NCBI RefSeq assembly: GCF_030733745.1
Contig: NZ_JASHIK010000018.1
Span: 43,826 to 107,825, forward strand
Origin: Stappia sp. MMSF_3263
GTDB lineage: Bacteria; Pseudomonadota; Alphaproteobacteria; Rhizobiales; Stappiaceae
Direction of reading: 5' to 3'
DNA length: 64,000 nt
The notes beneath the pieces are model-generated. The model was given only the letters and a program-made list of their open reading frames with translations, was not told where the DNA came from and made no database searches. The position numbers were made by a program, and so were the translations under genes. Below are positions 17,933 through 28,904 of the stretch, piece by piece; the stretch's first letter is position 1, and every line of letters starts with the position of its first letter.

Positions 17933-18352
17933 GTGAGAGAGATGCAGCGACAGCGCGAAGTTCAGGACATGCTGAGAACGGCCGGTTTGCGCCCGACCCG
18001 TCAGCGCGTTGCGTTGGCCGAATTGCTGTACTCGCGCGGGAACCGCCACATCTCGGCCGAGCTTCTGCACGAGGAGGCCGAGGCCGCAGATGTGCCGGTG
18101 TCTCTGGCGACCGTGTACAACACGCTGCACCAGTTTACCGAGGCGGGTCTGCTGCGCGAGGTTGCCGTCGAGGGCACCAAGACCTATTTCGATACCAACA
18201 CCGACGACCACCACCATTTCTTTATCGAGGGCGACAACCGCGTCATCGATGTTCCCGGCTCGGGCGTTTCGATGACGCGTCTGCCGGAAGCGCCCGAAGG
18301 CATGGAAATCGTGCGTGTGGATGTGGTGATCCGGCTCCGTCGCAAGGACTGA
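17933..18352 (+). CDS. irr: Irr, iron response regulator of the Fur family
   Basis: Heme-responsive Fur-family transcription factor that controls iron and heme genes in Rhizobiales. Visible are the winged-helix sequence AGLRPTRQRVALAELL, recognition helix PVSLATVYNTLHQF, the metal-binding HHHFF and DTNTDDHH. There is no CP-type heme regulatory motif like that at the N-terminus of Bradyrhizobium Irr. The start is uncertain: GTG at 17933, ATG at 17942, or an ATG at 17795 with a poorly conserved extension. Position next to fabA supports Irr over Fur or Zur. Confidence 0.88.
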   Translation: MREMQRQREVQDMLRTAGLRPTRQRVALAELLYSRGNRHISAELLHEEAEAADVPVSLATVYNTLHQFTEAGLLREVAVEGTKTYFDTNTDDHHHFFIEGDNRVIDVPGSGVSMTRLPEAPEGMEIVRVDVVIRLRRKD

Positions 18353-18390
18353 CTTCCTTCGTCCCGGGCCTCGTCCCGTTTCCCTGAAAA

Positions 18391-19134
18391 TCAGGCCGCG
18401 TCCGCGCGCCGCGTGTTCTCCGGGCTCTTGCACAGGTCCGCGATCAGGCATTTCTCGCATTCTGGCCGGCGTGCCTTGCAGATGTAGCGGCCATGCAGGA
18501 TCAGCCAGTGATGGGCGTGGAGCAGGAATTCCGGCGGTACTGCCTTTTCCAGCGCCTGCTCGACGGCCAGTGGCGTCTTGCCTGGAGCAAGTCCGATGCG
18601 GTTGCCAAGACGGAAAAGATGAGTGTCGACGGCGATGGTCGGCATGCCGAAGGCGATGTTCAGCACCACGTTTGCGGTCTTGCGTCCGACGCCCGGCAAT
18701 GTTTCCAGAGCCTCGCGGTCCTGCGGTACCTCGCCGCCGAAGCGGGCGAGCAGGATCTCCGACAGGGCGATGACATTTTTCGCCTTGTTCCGGTAGAGGC
18801 CGATCGTCTTGATCGCGTCTCGCAGCCGCTCCTCGCCCAGCGCCACCATTTTCTCCGGCGTGTCGGCAATCTCGAAGAGCGGTCGGGTCGCCTTGTTGAC
18901 GCCGACATCCGTGGCCTGCGCTGAAAGCGCTACCGCGACGAGCAACGTGTACGGGTTCACGTAATGGAGCTCGCCCTTCGGCTCGGGATTGGCGGCGTGG
19001 AACCGGGCGAAGATGGCTTGAAGCTCGGCCCTGGTGTAGCGCGGTCGCGCCGCCCGGCGCGTCGTGCCGGCGGTCTTCGCGCCGCTGGCGGCGGGTTTGC
19101 GCTTATCGCCCGGTTTCGACTGGTTCTCGCTCAT
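18391..19134 (-). CDS. nth: Endonuclease III
   Basis: Base-excision DNA glycosylase and AP lyase for oxidised pyrimidines. The 247-residue protein has a basic Ala/Lys-rich N-terminal extension, the catalytic region SAQATDVGVN, the helix-hairpin-helix LPGVGRKTANVV, the aspartate in VDTHLFRLGNR and a C-terminal [4Fe-4S] cluster with spacing C-x6-C-x2-C-x5-C. It is divergent from the DUF2244 gene with 22 bp between starts, an arrangement common in Rhizobiales. Confidence 0.96.
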   Translation of the reverse strand: MSENQSKPGDKRKPAASGAKTAGTTRRAARPRYTRAELQAIFARFHAANPEPKGELHYVNPYTLLVAVALSAQATDVGVNKATRPLFEIADTPEKMVALGEERLRDAIKTIGLYRNKAKNVIALSEILLARFGGEVPQDREALETLPGVGRKTANVVLNIAFGMPTIAVDTHLFRLGNRIGLAPGKTPLAVEQALEKAVPPEFLLHAHHWLILHGRYICKARRPECEKCLIADLCKSPENTRRADAA

Positions 19135-19156
19135 TCTCCCTCTATAATCTTGGCCC

Positions 19157-19708
19157 ATGACATCCGGCAATCCGAAAACCGAGCCGATGGAGACCGTTAG
19201 GGCCCATGCCCACGGGGACGCGCCGTTCTTCGCCGCGCTTCTGACCCCCTACCGCTCGCTCGGGCCTGTCGGCTTTCGGGTTCTGATGCTGTTTGTCTGC
19301 GGCATCTGCCTGTCGACGGGCCTTGTGTTCCTGTCGCTTGGAGCGTGGCCGGTCTTCGGCTTTCTCGGGCTTGATGTGCTGCTGGTCTTCCTGGCGTTTC
19401 GCTGGAACTACAAGGCGGCGCGCGCCTTCGAGGAGGTGCGGGTATCGCGCACCGAAGTGCGCATCCGCAAGGTGCTCGCCTCCGGCCGCGAGCAGTCCTT
19501 CACCTGCAACCCGTTCTGGGCCCGGCTGCATTTGCGCGAGGAAGAGGACGAGGGGGTCACCCGCATCACGCTGACGGCTCGTGACCGGGCCGTCGAGATC
19601 GGCGGCTTCCTCAACCCGGAAGACCGCACCAGCTTTGCCGGAGCCCTGCGTGCGGCGCTTGCGCTCGCGCAGTCGGGGGGGCCGCCTGTCGGCGCCCCCG
19701 CCGAGTGA
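19157..19708 (+). CDS. DUF2244 family membrane protein
   Basis: A 183-residue protein of the alphaproteobacterial DUF2244 family, with two adjacent transmembrane segments (around residues 42-82, FRVLMLFVCGICLSTGLVF and WPVFGFLGLDVLLVFLAF) and a soluble C-terminal half. The conserved NYKAARAFEEVRV and FNPxW-like CNPFWARL are present. Function is unknown. Confidence 0.87.
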   Translation: MTSGNPKTEPMETVRAHAHGDAPFFAALLTPYRSLGPVGFRVLMLFVCGICLSTGLVFLSLGAWPVFGFLGLDVLLVFLAFRWNYKAARAFEEVRVSRTEVRIRKVLASGREQSFTCNPFWARLHLREEEDEGVTRITLTARDRAVEIGGFLNPEDRTSFAGALRAALALAQSGGPPVGAPAE

Positions 19709-19742
19709 TCCGTCAGAACCCTTCGCGTTCTTCCGCCCCGGC

Positions 19743-21827
19743 CTAGAAGACCCGGCAGTACTGCGGCGGAGAACCCGGACGCTGCCAGTTGACGCGATTT
19801 CCCGAACCGCTGAGCACATATCCGCGATCGGCATAGTAAAGATCGACACCGCCGCGGGACCGGTCCGCGAGCGTGACCGGCGAGAGGCCTTGCTCGCGCA
19901 CGATCGCCACCTGCCGGTCGTTGTCGATGGTGACGGACAGGTAGGCACCGCTGTCGCAGTCGTATGACAGTTCGACTAGGTCGCCGCCCGGGACGAAGGG
20001 CGCGGGAGGCGGGGGCGCAATCGGTCTGCCGGCGATCGGCGCGTCACCGCCCCGTCCCGGTGCGATGGTGACCGTGCGGCTGCGTCCGCGCGGCAGATAC
20101 ATGCCGAGGCAGCGCCCCGAAGGGGTCGAAACCAGCCAGGGATGGCCGGCCAGCGTCTGCTGCACCATCCGGCTTCCCGGCGGAACCCTTGCATAGGTCT
20201 CGCGCAAACCGTCGAAATTGATCCAGTGCACGACGACCGGGCGCTGCCGGCGGTTCTCGAAGATGATGGTGGCGGGCAGATCGCTGGGCACCGAGGTGAT
20301 GAAGCCTTCATCGGCGCAGGTCGGCCCCTGCGGATCCGCGCCGGCAACCGGCAGCCCGCGTGTCAGGTCGGGATTGTCGGCGATAGCGGGTGCCGGGGTG
20401 GCGCAGGCCTGCTGGAATGCGCGCACCGGGCCGGCGCTGCCGGACAATGACACCCGGTAGCGCCAGCTTCCCTGAAGCGCCACCGTCAGCGTTTCGCCGC
20501 GCGCCAGACCCGACCAGATCGGATCGTCGGCGGCGAGCCGTACCACCGGCATCGACTGGCCGCTTTCATTGTTGGCCGATGACCCGCGCCCCGTGTAGCG
20601 GCGGGTGATGTCGCGGGCGGAAAGCGCGACGTCCACCGGCGCATTCTCGGCAAGGCGCAAATCGCCTGGCACGAAGGTCGCGTCAATCTGGTTGGACCCC
20701 CTGCTGCAGGTCGCCAGGAAGCCGCGGTCGTCGGTTTCGCGGATGCCGTAGACAAGGCTCAAACTGTCGCCCTGGCCCGAAGCAACATACCATTCGCGAT
20801 TGTCGAACAGCGGCAGCGCGAGCGCGTCATGCGGAGCGGAGGAACCGCCGTTGGCGGCAACCTCGTCCTGGGCATCTTCGGCCGTCTCCGCTCGCGCTTC
20901 CCTCCCTTCGTCGGTTCGTTCCTCTGTCCGGGTGGCCGGATCGGTACGGGCGGTCTCGTCGCGGCTGCCGCGCAGGTTGCCGGAGGTGTCCGATCCGTCC
21001 GCGCCCGATGTCGTCGGTCTGCGGACGCCGCCGGCGAGCGGCGGGGCGGCGGGGCCGGCGGTGGAGGGCACCGCCCGGCGCACGCCGCTTCCCGCCTGTT
21101 GCTTTGCCGCGGCCTTGGTGCTCATCGTCACCTTCCAGTCCCCGCAAATATCGACGGTGTCCTGCAGGATGCGGCCGTCCGCTAGCACGAGCCGCATCGG
21201 CCGACGGCAGTCGATCTGTCCTTCGTTCTTGGCGTTGCCCTCGACCTCGACGAAGACGCGCGCCTGGGAGCGGCGGCGCACCTGCGCCGGCCTGTCATCG
21301 ATGAAGACCTCGCGGATCGCGGTGTCGTCGTCGGTCTGGATCATCACCAGCTTGCGTTCGATCCGGCCGGAGCTGGTTTTTTTCGCTTGCGCGGGAGCAG
21401 AGGAGACGGTCTCCGCGGGCGCGGCCTTCGGGGGTGCCGGGCGGGTCGCGGCAGCCGTCTCGACGGTCAGCGTGTAGTTCGCCGCGCAAAGATCGTAGGC
21501 GCGAGACAGCGACCGGCCGTTCGACAGCGTGATGTCGAGTGTCTGCTGACAGGCGAAATCCTTGTCTGCCGCGCCGGCCTCCACGAACAGGCTCGTGTCC
21601 GACTTGCCGACGGATTTGAGCGCGGTCCCCTCGCTTGTCGCCGACGTGATGGCGATCGCGGGATTGTCGCTTTTCAGCGAGACGATGCGGATATCGGCGC
21701 TGGCCGCTCCCCCGGACAAGGCCAGCACCGTGGCGGTGACCATGAGCCTCAGGGCAGTTGTGAATGTGGAGCTCCCGGAAATGGCCGCGGATCGTGTCGG
21801 GCCGGCCGGCAGGGAGCGGTTTTTCAT
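19743..21827 (-). CDS. Secreted multidomain protein with a VHL-like beta domain and a C-terminal MliC-like domain
   Basis: About 694 residues with a signal peptide (hydrophobic LMVTATVLALSGGAASA). Two N-terminal cysteine-containing repeats resemble each other (FACQQTLDITLSNGRSL and IDCRRPMRLVLADGRIL), followed by a low-complexity charged linker, a beta-rich segment, and a domain near 20085-20320 reading VVHWINFDG, ETYARVPPGS and GHPWLVSTPSG. This aligns without gaps to the beta domain of human VHL as I remember it, including the hydroxyproline-pocket Trp88, Tyr98, His115 and Trp117. The last ~75 residues (19743-19975; YDCDSGAYLSV to QYCRVF) look like an MliC-type lysozyme inhibitor. Starts at 21839 or 21854 are possible. 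Biological role unknown. Confidence 0.72.
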   Translation of the reverse strand: MKNRSLPAGPTRSAAISGSSTFTTALRLMVTATVLALSGGAASADIRIVSLKSDNPAIAITSATSEGTALKSVGKSDTSLFVEAGAADKDFACQQTLDITLSNGRSLSRAYDLCAANYTLTVETAAATRPAPPKAAPAETVSSAPAQAKKTSSGRIERKLVMIQTDDDTAIREVFIDDRPAQVRRRSQARVFVEVEGNAKNEGQIDCRRPMRLVLADGRILQDTVDICGDWKVTMSTKAAAKQQAGSGVRRAVPSTAGPAAPPLAGGVRRPTTSGADGSDTSGNLRGSRDETARTDPATRTEERTDEGREARAETAEDAQDEVAANGGSSAPHDALALPLFDNREWYVASGQGDSLSLVYGIRETDDRGFLATCSRGSNQIDATFVPGDLRLAENAPVDVALSARDITRRYTGRGSSANNESGQSMPVVRLAADDPIWSGLARGETLTVALQGSWRYRVSLSGSAGPVRAFQQACATPAPAIADNPDLTRGLPVAGADPQGPTCADEGFITSVPSDLPATIIFENRRQRPVVVHWINFDGLRETYARVPPGSRMVQQTLAGHPWLVSTPSGRCLGMYLPRGRSRTVTIAPGRGGDAPIAGRPIAPPPPAPFVPGGDLVELSYDCDSGAYLSVTIDNDRQVAIVREQGLSPVTLADRSRGGVDLYYADRGYVLSGSGNRVNWQRPGSPPQYCRVF

Positions 21828-22015
21828 GTCGGTATCCATCTTGCGCGCATGCAACCTGTTGATGTGCCTTCAGGATGCACAGTGGCCCGGGTTTTTGGCC
21901 GAAGCAAGACGGTGCGGGGGCCTGCCGGCATGTCGCAAATCGGGTGGTGCGCCGCCCGGCGCGGCTCTAGGCTGTGTCGACATGTTTGCAACGACTGCAA
22001 GAGGAGACCGCCGCG

Positions 22016-22933
22016 ATGACCGTTATGCAGGATATCGCCGCATCGACGATGGCCCCGCGTGCCGAACTTTCGCCGCGTGAGGCCGCCCGCGACTACGAGA
22101 CCGTGCGTCGCACGTTGCAGACGATCACGGAGGGTTGGCGCGACCAGCCGAACCTCGAGGCGTTGGCCGGGGATCTGGGACTGGAGCCGATCCAGCTGCA
22201 GCGTGTCTTTTCGCGCTGGGCCGGGATCACGCCGAAGCAGTTCCTGCAGGCGATCACGCTCGACCACGCCCGGGCCCTGTTGCGCCAGTCGGCGACCGTG
22301 CTGGATACGAGCTACGAGGTCGGCCTGTCCGGTCCGGCCCGGCTCCATGATCTCTTCGTCACCCACGAGGCGATGACGCCCGGCATCTACCGTGCCAGGG
22401 GCGAGGGAGCGGTCATCTCATGGGGCTTCCATCCCTCGCCCTTCGGAATGGCGCTGGTGATGGCGACCGAACACGGCCTTGCCGGCCTTGCCTTCGCCGA
22501 CCCGGGCGAGGAGCGCGCCGCGCTCGACGACATGATGGAGCGCTGGCCGCGGGCAACCTATGCGGAAGACATTGCGCGCACCGCGCCGCTGGCCGAGCGG
22601 ATCTTCAGCCCCGATGCCTGGGCGGCCGACACGCCGCTGCGGGTCGTTCTCATCGGCACCGATTTCGAGATCCGGGTTTGGGAGACGCTGCTGCGCATTC
22701 CGCTTGGCCGCGCCACCACCTACCAGGCCATTGCCGAACGCCTCGGCAAGCCGCGCGCGGCGCGTGCCGTGGGCCGTGCGGTCGGCCGCAATCCGGTGTC
22801 CTTCGTGGTGCCCTGCCATCGCGTGCTCGGCAGCAACGGAAAGCTTTGCGGCTATCATTGGGGCCTGACCCGCAAGCGCGCCATCCTCGGCTGGGAGGCG
22901 GGGCTCGCCGGTCCCGTTCTGGAAAACCTCTGA
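22016..22933 (+). CDS. Ada-like AraC regulator fused to O6-methylguanine-DNA methyltransferase
   Basis: A 305-residue protein with an AraC-type helix-turn-helix domain at about residues 20-120 and a C-terminal methyltransferase domain with the active-site motif PCHRVLGSNGKLCGYHWG. It repairs O6-methylguanine by accepting the methyl group on its cysteine. The N-terminal zinc domain of E. coli Ada, which senses methylphosphotriesters, is missing, so how the AraC part is activated is unclear. The ATG at 22016 has GAGGAG 10 bp upstream. It converges with mutS. Confidence 0.92.
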   Translation: MTVMQDIAASTMAPRAELSPREAARDYETVRRTLQTITEGWRDQPNLEALAGDLGLEPIQLQRVFSRWAGITPKQFLQAITLDHARALLRQSATVLDTSYEVGLSGPARLHDLFVTHEAMTPGIYRARGEGAVISWGFHPSPFGMALVMATEHGLAGLAFADPGEERAALDDMMERWPRATYAEDIARTAPLAERIFSPDAWAADTPLRVVLIGTDFEIRVWETLLRIPLGRATTYQAIAERLGKPRAARAVGRAVGRNPVSFVVPCHRVLGSNGKLCGYHWGLTRKRAILGWEAGLAGPVLENL

Positions 22934-22975
22934 GGCTGGTTTCCTGACCGCCCCCGGGGATCGTCCGTTGCCGGC

Positions 22976-25708
22976 TCAGTTTCCGGCGCGCTGCCGCTTG
23001 AGCGCATAGAGCGCCTCAAGCGCCTCGCGCGGCGTCAGGTCGTCCGGATCCAGCGCGTCGAGCGCCTCGAGAGCAGGATCGGGCGCCATGGCCGCTGCGG
23101 TGCGCGCCGGTGCTGCAAGCGCAGCGAACAGGGGCAGGTCGTCGATGAGCTGTTCTCCTGGCGCCCTGCGGTCCTGTTCTTCCAACTGCGCCAGAACCGC
23201 GCGAGCCCGCTCGATCACGGCGCCCGGCAACCCGGCAAGCTTCGCCACCTGGATGCCGTATGAGCGGTCGGCGGCCCCGGCCACGATTTCATGCAGGAAC
23301 ACGACGTCGCCCTGCCACTCCTTCACCTTGACGGTGGCGTTGGCCAGACGGTCAAGCCGGGCCGACAGCGCGGTCAGCTCGTGATAGTGGGTGGCGAAGA
23401 GCGCGCGCGAGCGGTTGACCTCGTGCAGGTGCTCGATTGCCGCCCAGGCGATGGAGAGCCCGTCGAAGGTCGAGGTGCCGCGACCGATCTCGTCGAGGAT
23501 CACCAGCGAGCGCGGCCCCGCCTGATTGAGGATCGCCGCCGTCTCTACCATTTCCACCATGAAGGTCGAACGCCCCCGGGCAAGATCGTCCGCCGCACCC
23601 ACGCGCGAGAACAGCCGGTCGACCACGCCGATATGGGCGGAGACAGCAGGTACGAAGGCGCCGGTCTGGGCAAGGATGGCGATCAGCGCGTTCTGGCGCA
23701 GGAAGGTCGACTTGCCGGCCATGTTGGGGCCGGTGATCAACCAGATCCGGCCGCCTTCGTCCCCCTCGTCCGGACCCAGATCGGCATCGTTGGCGACGAA
23801 GCCCCCGCCTTCCCGTTTCAAGGCGGCTTCGACCACCGGATGGCGGCCGCCGTCAATGGCGAACGAAAGGCTGTCGTCGACGAGAGGCCGGCAATGGTTC
23901 TCCTCCTCCGCCAGATGGGCGAGACCGGCGGCGACATCGAGCACCGCAAGTCCGTCGGCGACCCCCTTGATGGTTTGGCCGGCCGCCACGGCATCGGCGC
24001 ACAAGCGCTGGAAAACCTCGGTCTCCAGCGCCAGCGAGCGTCCGGCGGCATTGGCGATGCGGCTTTCCAGATCGGCCAGTTCGGTGGTGGTGAAGCGCAT
24101 GGCGCCGGCCATGGTCTGGCGGTGGATGAAGCGTGCCGGATCGGCGGTCAGCTTGTCGGCATGGGTCGCCGGAACCTCGATGAACCAGCCGAGCACGTTG
24201 TTGTGCTTGATCTTCAGGGCCCGGATCGCGAGCTCCTCGATGAGTCCGCCCTGCAGTTGCGCGATCACCTTGCGGCTGTCGTCGCGCAGCCGGCGCAATT
24301 CGTCGAGATCGGCAAGATAGCCTTCGGCGACAAATCCGCCGTCCCGGGCGAGCAGTGGCGGCTCGTCGACAAGGGCAAGTGCAAGCTCGCGGGCAAACTC
24401 AGCCGGCGCGGCGGCGATCCCCGCCAGCGCCCCGCCGAGTTCCGACCCTTCCGCCTCCGGTCCGGAGAACAGCGCCGCGATCTCGCCGGCCGCGGCAAGT
24501 CCGCCGGCGAGCGCGATGAGGTCACGCGGTCCCCCGCGCTGCATGGCGATGCGGGACAGGGCGCGGGCCATGTCCGGCACCGACTTCAGCTTCTCGCGCA
24601 GCCGCTCGCGCAGATAGGTGTCCCGGGCAAGCCGCTCGACGGCGTCCTGGCGCAGGCGGATTGCGCCGATATCGGTAAGCGGCCCGCCGAGCCGTGCCGC
24701 GAGCAGGCGCGAACCGGGTCCCGAAACCGTGCGGTCGATGACGGACAGAAGCGAACCGGCGCGCTCGCCGGACAGGGTGCGCATCAGTTCGAGATTGGCG
24801 CGCGTCGCCGGATCGATCAGCATGCGCGCGCTCGCGCCTTCCGCCGCGGGCGGATCGAGCGGCGGCCGCTCGCCATATTGCGTGCGCTCCACATAGGCAA
24901 TCGCCGCTGCCGCCGCCGTCAGCTCGAGCCGGGAGAAGCTGCCGAATGCCTCCGGCGTTGCGACACCGTAGTAGCGGGCAAGCCGCTCCGGGGCGGTGGC
25001 GCTGTCGAACAGGCTGCGTGGCACAGGCGAAAGCGCCGCGCCGCATTCCTCGATCACCCGGCGCAGGTCCGTGTCCTCGAGCAGGGTGTCGGCGACGACC
25101 ACCTCACGCGGGTCGATGCGGGCGAGATCGCCGGACAGCCCGCGCGCGTCGCTGGTTGCGATCCGGAAGGTGCCGGTGGAGATATCGGCCCAGGCGAGCC
25201 CGTAGGTGGCGTCGCCCTCGAGCGAGCCGGTGCGCGTCCGCGCCAGCGTCAGGAGATAGTTGTTGCGGCTTGCCTCGAGTAGCCGGTCCTCGGTCAGCGT
25301 ACCCGGCGTGACGAGGCGCACCACCTCGCGCCGCACCACCGACTTTGAGCCGCGCTTCTTGGCCTCGGCCGGATCCTCGGTCTGTTCGCAGACTGCGACG
25401 CGGAAGCCGAGGGAGATCAGCTTCTGCAGGTAGTCGTCGGCCGCATGCACCGGCACGCCGCACATGGGGATGTCCTCGCCCAGATGCTTGCCACGCTTGG
25501 TCAGCGTGATGCCCAGCGCCCGCGAGGCCTCCTCCGCGTCCTGGAAGAACAGTTCGTAGAAGTCGCCCATGCGGTAGAACAGCAGGCAGTCGGGATTGGC
25601 CGTCTTGATCTCGATATACTGCGCCATCATCGGCGTCATGCCGGCGAGGTCCGGCGCAGGCGTCTTCGGCGCGCTGCTTGTGTCTTGGGTCTGGATATCG
25701 TCGGCCAT
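22976..25708 (-). CDS. mutS: DNA mismatch repair protein MutS
   Basis: Mismatch-recognition ATPase. The 910-residue protein has the mismatch-binding motif [11 protein letters not shown] near the N-terminus, Walker [10 protein letters not shown], the ABC-type [12 protein letters not shown] and the FATHYHELT motif. Domain order and length are normal. It is divergent from maeB, an adjacency I know from Sinorhizobium and relatives; in those genomes glnD also neighbours mutS, but here it is 33 kb away. Confidence 0.97.
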   Translation of the reverse strand: MADDIQTQDTSSAPKTPAPDLAGMTPMMAQYIEIKTANPDCLLFYRMGDFYELFFQDAEEASRALGITLTKRGKHLGEDIPMCGVPVHAADDYLQKLISLGFRVAVCEQTEDPAEAKKRGSKSVVRREVVRLVTPGTLTEDRLLEASRNNYLLTLARTRTGSLEGDATYGLAWADISTGTFRIATSDARGLSGDLARIDPREVVVADTLLEDTDLRRVIEECGAALSPVPRSLFDSATAPERLARYYGVATPEAFGSFSRLELTAAAAAIAYVERTQYGERPPLDPPAAEGASARMLIDPATRANLELMRTLSGERAGSLLSVIDRTVSGPGSRLLAARLGGPLTDIGAIRLRQDAVERLARDTYLRERLREKLKSVPDMARALSRIAMQRGGPRDLIALAGGLAAAGEIAALFSGPEAEGSELGGALAGIAAAPAEFARELALALVDEPPLLARDGGFVAEGYLADLDELRRLRDDSRKVIAQLQGGLIEELAIRALKIKHNNVLGWFIEVPATHADKLTADPARFIHRQTMAGAMRFTTTELADLESRIANAAGRSLALETEVFQRLCADAVAAGQTIKGVADGLAVLDVAAGLAHLAEEENHCRPLVDDSLSFAIDGGRHPVVEAALKREGGGFVANDADLGPDEGDEGGRIWLITGPNMAGKSTFLRQNALIAILAQTGAFVPAVSAHIGVVDRLFSRVGAADDLARGRSTFMVEMVETAAILNQAGPRSLVILDEIGRGTSTFDGLSIAWAAIEHLHEVNRSRALFATHYHELTALSARLDRLANATVKVKEWQGDVVFLHEIVAGAADRSYGIQVAKLAGLPGAVIERARAVLAQLEEQDRRAPGEQLIDDLPLFAALAAPARTAAAMAPDPALEALDALDPDDLTPREALEALYALKRQRAGN

Positions 25709-25914
25709 GCAATCTGGACCCTAGTTCGGCCGGCCCTTGCGGAAAACCCGAAAATGACGGGACCGCTTCCCCTTGGCAGGCAGCATCGGTGGTTTAGCAG
25801 AAGGAATAGGAGCTTTCACCGGATGTGCCCCCTCGTGCGGGTTGAGCGGGGTATTTTCCGGGGATAAGGTCTGCGTCCGCCGATCCGGCGGCAAGGTCGA
25901 TGTGGAGGGGTGGA

Positions 25915-28197
25915 ATGCCGACAACGGACAAATCGGGCGGGAGCAGCGTCAGCTTTACCGATCAGGAGGCTCTGCAGTTCCACCAGCAGGGTCGGCCCGG
26001 CAAGCTGGAGATAACGCCGACCAAGCCGATGGCCACCCAGCGCGACCTGTCGCTCGCCTACTCACCGGGCGTCGCCGTTCCCGTGCGTGCCATCGCCGAG
26101 GACCCCTCGCGGGCCTTCGACTACACGACGCGGGGCAATCTCGTTGCGGTGATCACCAACGGCACGGCGATCCTTGGCCTTGGCAATCTCGGCGCGCTTG
26201 CCTCCAAGCCGGTGATGGAGGGCAAGGCGGTGCTGTTCAAGCGCTTTGCCGACGTCGATTCCATCGACCTGGAGATCGATACCGAGGACGTCGACGCCTT
26301 CGTCAATTCCGTCCGTTATCTCGGCCCTTCCTTTGGCGGCATCAACCTCGAGGACATCAAGGCGCCGGACTGCTTCATCATCGAGCAGCGCCTGCGCGAA
26401 CTGATGGACATTCCCGTCTTCCACGACGACCAGCATGGCACTGCGATCATCGCTGCTGCCGGCCTGATCAACGCGCTGTACCTGACGGACCGCGAGCTGG
26501 CGACGACACGCATCGTCTGCAATGGCGCCGGCGCGGCCGGCATTGCCTGTATCGAGCTGATCAAGGCGATGGGCGTTCCACACGAAAATGTCATCCTCTG
26601 CGACACCAAGGGCGTCATCTACAAGGGTCGCACCGAGGGCATGAACCAGTGGAAATCCGCCCATGCGGTGGAGACGGATGCGCGCAGCCTCTACGAAGCG
26701 ATGAAGGGCGCCGACGTCTTCCTCGGCGTGTCCGTCAAGGGCGCGCTGACCGAGGACATGCTGCGGGTGATGGCGCCGAACCCGATCATCTTCGCCATGG
26801 CCAACCCGGACCCGGAGGTCACCCCCGAGGAGGCGCATGCGGTGCGCGACGATGCCATCGTCGCCACGGGGCGCTCCGACTATCCCAACCAGGTCAACAA
26901 CGTCCTCGGTTTCCCCTATATCTTCCGCGGCGCGCTCGACGTGCAGGCCACCACCATCAATGACGAGATGAAGGTCGCCTGCGCCTGGGCGCTTGCCGAG
27001 CTTGCCCGCGAGGAGGTGCCCGACGAGGTTGCCGCCGCTTACCGGGGCAACCGGCCGAAATTCGGCCCCGAATACATCATTCCGGTGCCCTTCGATCCGC
27101 GCCTGATCTCGGCGATCCCCCCGGCGGTCGCCCAGGCCGCGATGGATACGGGCGTCGCCCGCCGGCCGATCGTCGACATGGAGGCCTATCGCCACCAGCT
27201 CTCCGCCCGCCGCGATCCGGTTGCCGGCACGTTGCAGCGGATCTTCTCCAAGGTGCGCCAGCAACCCAAGCGCGTCGTCTTCGCCGAAGGCGAGGAGGAG
27301 CCGGTGATCCGCGCGGCGGCGAGCTTCGTCGCGCAAGGCCTCGGCGAGGCGATCCTGATCGGCCGCGAGGACGAGGTGCGCGAGGTCGCGGTTGCCGCCG
27401 GCGTCGACCTGGAGCGCGGCGGCATCTCGGTGCTCAATGCCAGGCTCTCCACCCGCAATGCCGACTATGCCGAGTATCTTTATGCAAGGCTGCAGCGGCG
27501 CGGCTACCTGCTGCGCGACTGCCAGCGCCTCGTCAACAACGATCGCAACTACTGGGGTGCGATCATGGTGGCGCGCGGCGATGCCGATGCCATGGTCACC
27601 GGCTTGACCCGCAACTATTCCGTCGCCCTCGACACGGTGCGCAGCGTCGTCGACGCCAAGCCCGGCCACCGGGTCATCGGCGTGTCGCTTGCCCTGTGCC
27701 GCGGCCGCACCGTGCTGGTCGCCGACACGGCCGTCATCGACATGCCGACCTCGGAGGAGTTGGCCGACATCGCCGAGGAGGCCGCCCATGTCGCCCGCCG
27801 TCTCGGTTACGAGCCGCGCGTTGCCATGCTTGCCTACTCGACCTTCGGCCATCCGCGCGGCGAGCGTTCGGAAAAGGTCATCGAGGCGGTGAAGATCCTC
27901 GACCGGCGGCGCGTCGATTTCGAATATGACGGTGAGATGGGCGCCGATGTCGCGCTCAACATGGACAAGATGGCCGCCTATCCCTTCTGCCGCCTGACGG
28001 GACCGGCCAACGTGCTGGTCATGCCGGCGTTCCACTCGGCCTCGATCTCGACCAAGATGTTGCAGGAGCTCGGCGGCTCGACCGTGATCGGTCCGCTGCT
28101 CGTGGGCCTCGACAAGCCGGTGCAGATCCTGCCCATCGGCGCCAAGGACAGCGACATCGTCAACATGGCGGCCATCGCCGCCTACAATGTGACGTGA
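25915..28197 (+). CDS. maeB: NADP-type malic enzyme with C-terminal phosphotransacetylase-like domain
   Basis: Decarboxylates malate to pyruvate. The 760-residue protein has the malic domain ([23 protein letters not shown]), the NAD(P)-binding loop NGAGAAGIA, then from about residue 440 a phosphotransacetylase-like domain ([34 protein letters not shown]) that is regulatory in this class. The ATG at 25915 follows a GGAGGGG ribosome binding site. It faces away from mutS and is followed 14 bp later by trpF. Confidence 0.94.
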   Translation: MPTTDKSGGSSVSFTDQEALQFHQQGRPGKLEITPTKPMATQRDLSLAYSPGVAVPVRAIAEDPSRAFDYTTRGNLVAVITNGTAILGLGNLGALASKPVMEGKAVLFKRFADVDSIDLEIDTEDVDAFVNSVRYLGPSFGGINLEDIKAPDCFIIEQRLRELMDIPVFHDDQHGTAIIAAAGLINALYLTDRELATTRIVCNGAGAAGIACIELIKAMGVPHENVILCDTKGVIYKGRTEGMNQWKSAHAVETDARSLYEAMKGADVFLGVSVKGALTEDMLRVMAPNPIIFAMANPDPEVTPEEAHAVRDDAIVATGRSDYPNQVNNVLGFPYIFRGALDVQATTINDEMKVACAWALAELAREEVPDEVAAAYRGNRPKFGPEYIIPVPFDPRLISAIPPAVAQAAMDTGVARRPIVDMEAYRHQLSARRDPVAGTLQRIFSKVRQQPKRVVFAEGEEEPVIRAAASFVAQGLGEAILIGREDEVREVAVAAGVDLERGGISVLNARLSTRNADYAEYLYARLQRRGYLLRDCQRLVNNDRNYWGAIMVARGDADAMVTGLTRNYSVALDTVRSVVDAKPGHRVIGVSLALCRGRTVLVADTAVIDMPTSEELADIAEEAAHVARRLGYEPRVAMLAYSTFGHPRGERSEKVIEAVKILDRRRVDFEYDGEMGADVALNMDKMAAYPFCRLTGPANVLVMPAFHSASISTKMLQELGGSTVIGPLLVGLDKPVQILPIGAKDSDIVNMAAIAAYNVT

Positions 28198-28211
28198 GAA
28201 GGGCGGAGAGC

Positions 28212-28904
28212 ATGGAAGCGCGTGGGCTCGTCAAGATCTGCGGTCTGTCGACCGAAGAGACGCTCGACGCCGCGCTTGCAGCCGGGGCCGACATGATCGG
28301 CCTCGTCTTCTTCGAAAAGAGCCCGCGCAACGTGTCGCTGGACAGGGCAAGGAGGCTTGCCGGGCGCGCGCGGGGCCGGGCGGAGATCGTGGTGCTGACG
28401 GTCGATGCCGACGATGCGCTGGTGGAGGCCATCGTTTCGGCCGTGCGGCCCGACTGGTTACAGCTGCACGGGCACGAGAGCCCTGGGCGCTGCGCCGGGT
28501 TGAAGGCGCGCCACGGCATCGGGCTCATGAAGGCGCTGGGCGTGTCGTCGGCCGGTGACCTTGCGGCGGCAGCGCCCTATGTGCCCCATGTAGACCGGCT
28601 GCTCTTCGATGCACGTCCGCCGAAAGGGGCGGAACTTCCCGGCGGCAATGGCGTCAGCTTCGACTGGCGGATCCTCAAGGGCCTTGACCTTGGCGTTCCG
28701 CTCATGCTTTCCGGTGGGCTTGACGCCTTGAGCGTTGGCGAGGCGATCCGCATCGGCGGTGTCCGCGACGTCGACGTGTCGTCTGGCGTCGAGAGCGCCC
28801 GGGGCGTCAAGGACGTGGAACTCATCAGGGCCTTCGTCGCGGCCGCGCGCCGGGCGGCGCCGGCAGCGGGCGAGGCAATCGCCGAACAGGGACGGAACGC
28901 ATGA
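28212..28904 (+). CDS. trpF: Phosphoribosylanthranilate isomerase TrpF
   Basis: Third step of tryptophan synthesis from anthranilate, an Amadori rearrangement. The 230-residue TIM barrel has the catalytic cysteine in [18 protein letters not shown], the catalytic aspartate in [11 protein letters not shown] and [12 protein letters not shown]. The ATG at 28212 has GGCGGAGA upstream and overlaps trpB by four bases at its end. Confidence 0.95.
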   Translation: MEARGLVKICGLSTEETLDAALAAGADMIGLVFFEKSPRNVSLDRARRLAGRARGRAEIVVLTVDADDALVEAIVSAVRPDWLQLHGHESPGRCAGLKARHGIGLMKALGVSSAGDLAAAAPYVPHVDRLLFDARPPKGAELPGGNGVSFDWRILKGLDLGVPLMLSGGLDALSVGEAIRIGGVRDVDVSSGVESARGVKDVELIRAFVAAARRAAPAAGEAIAEQGRNA

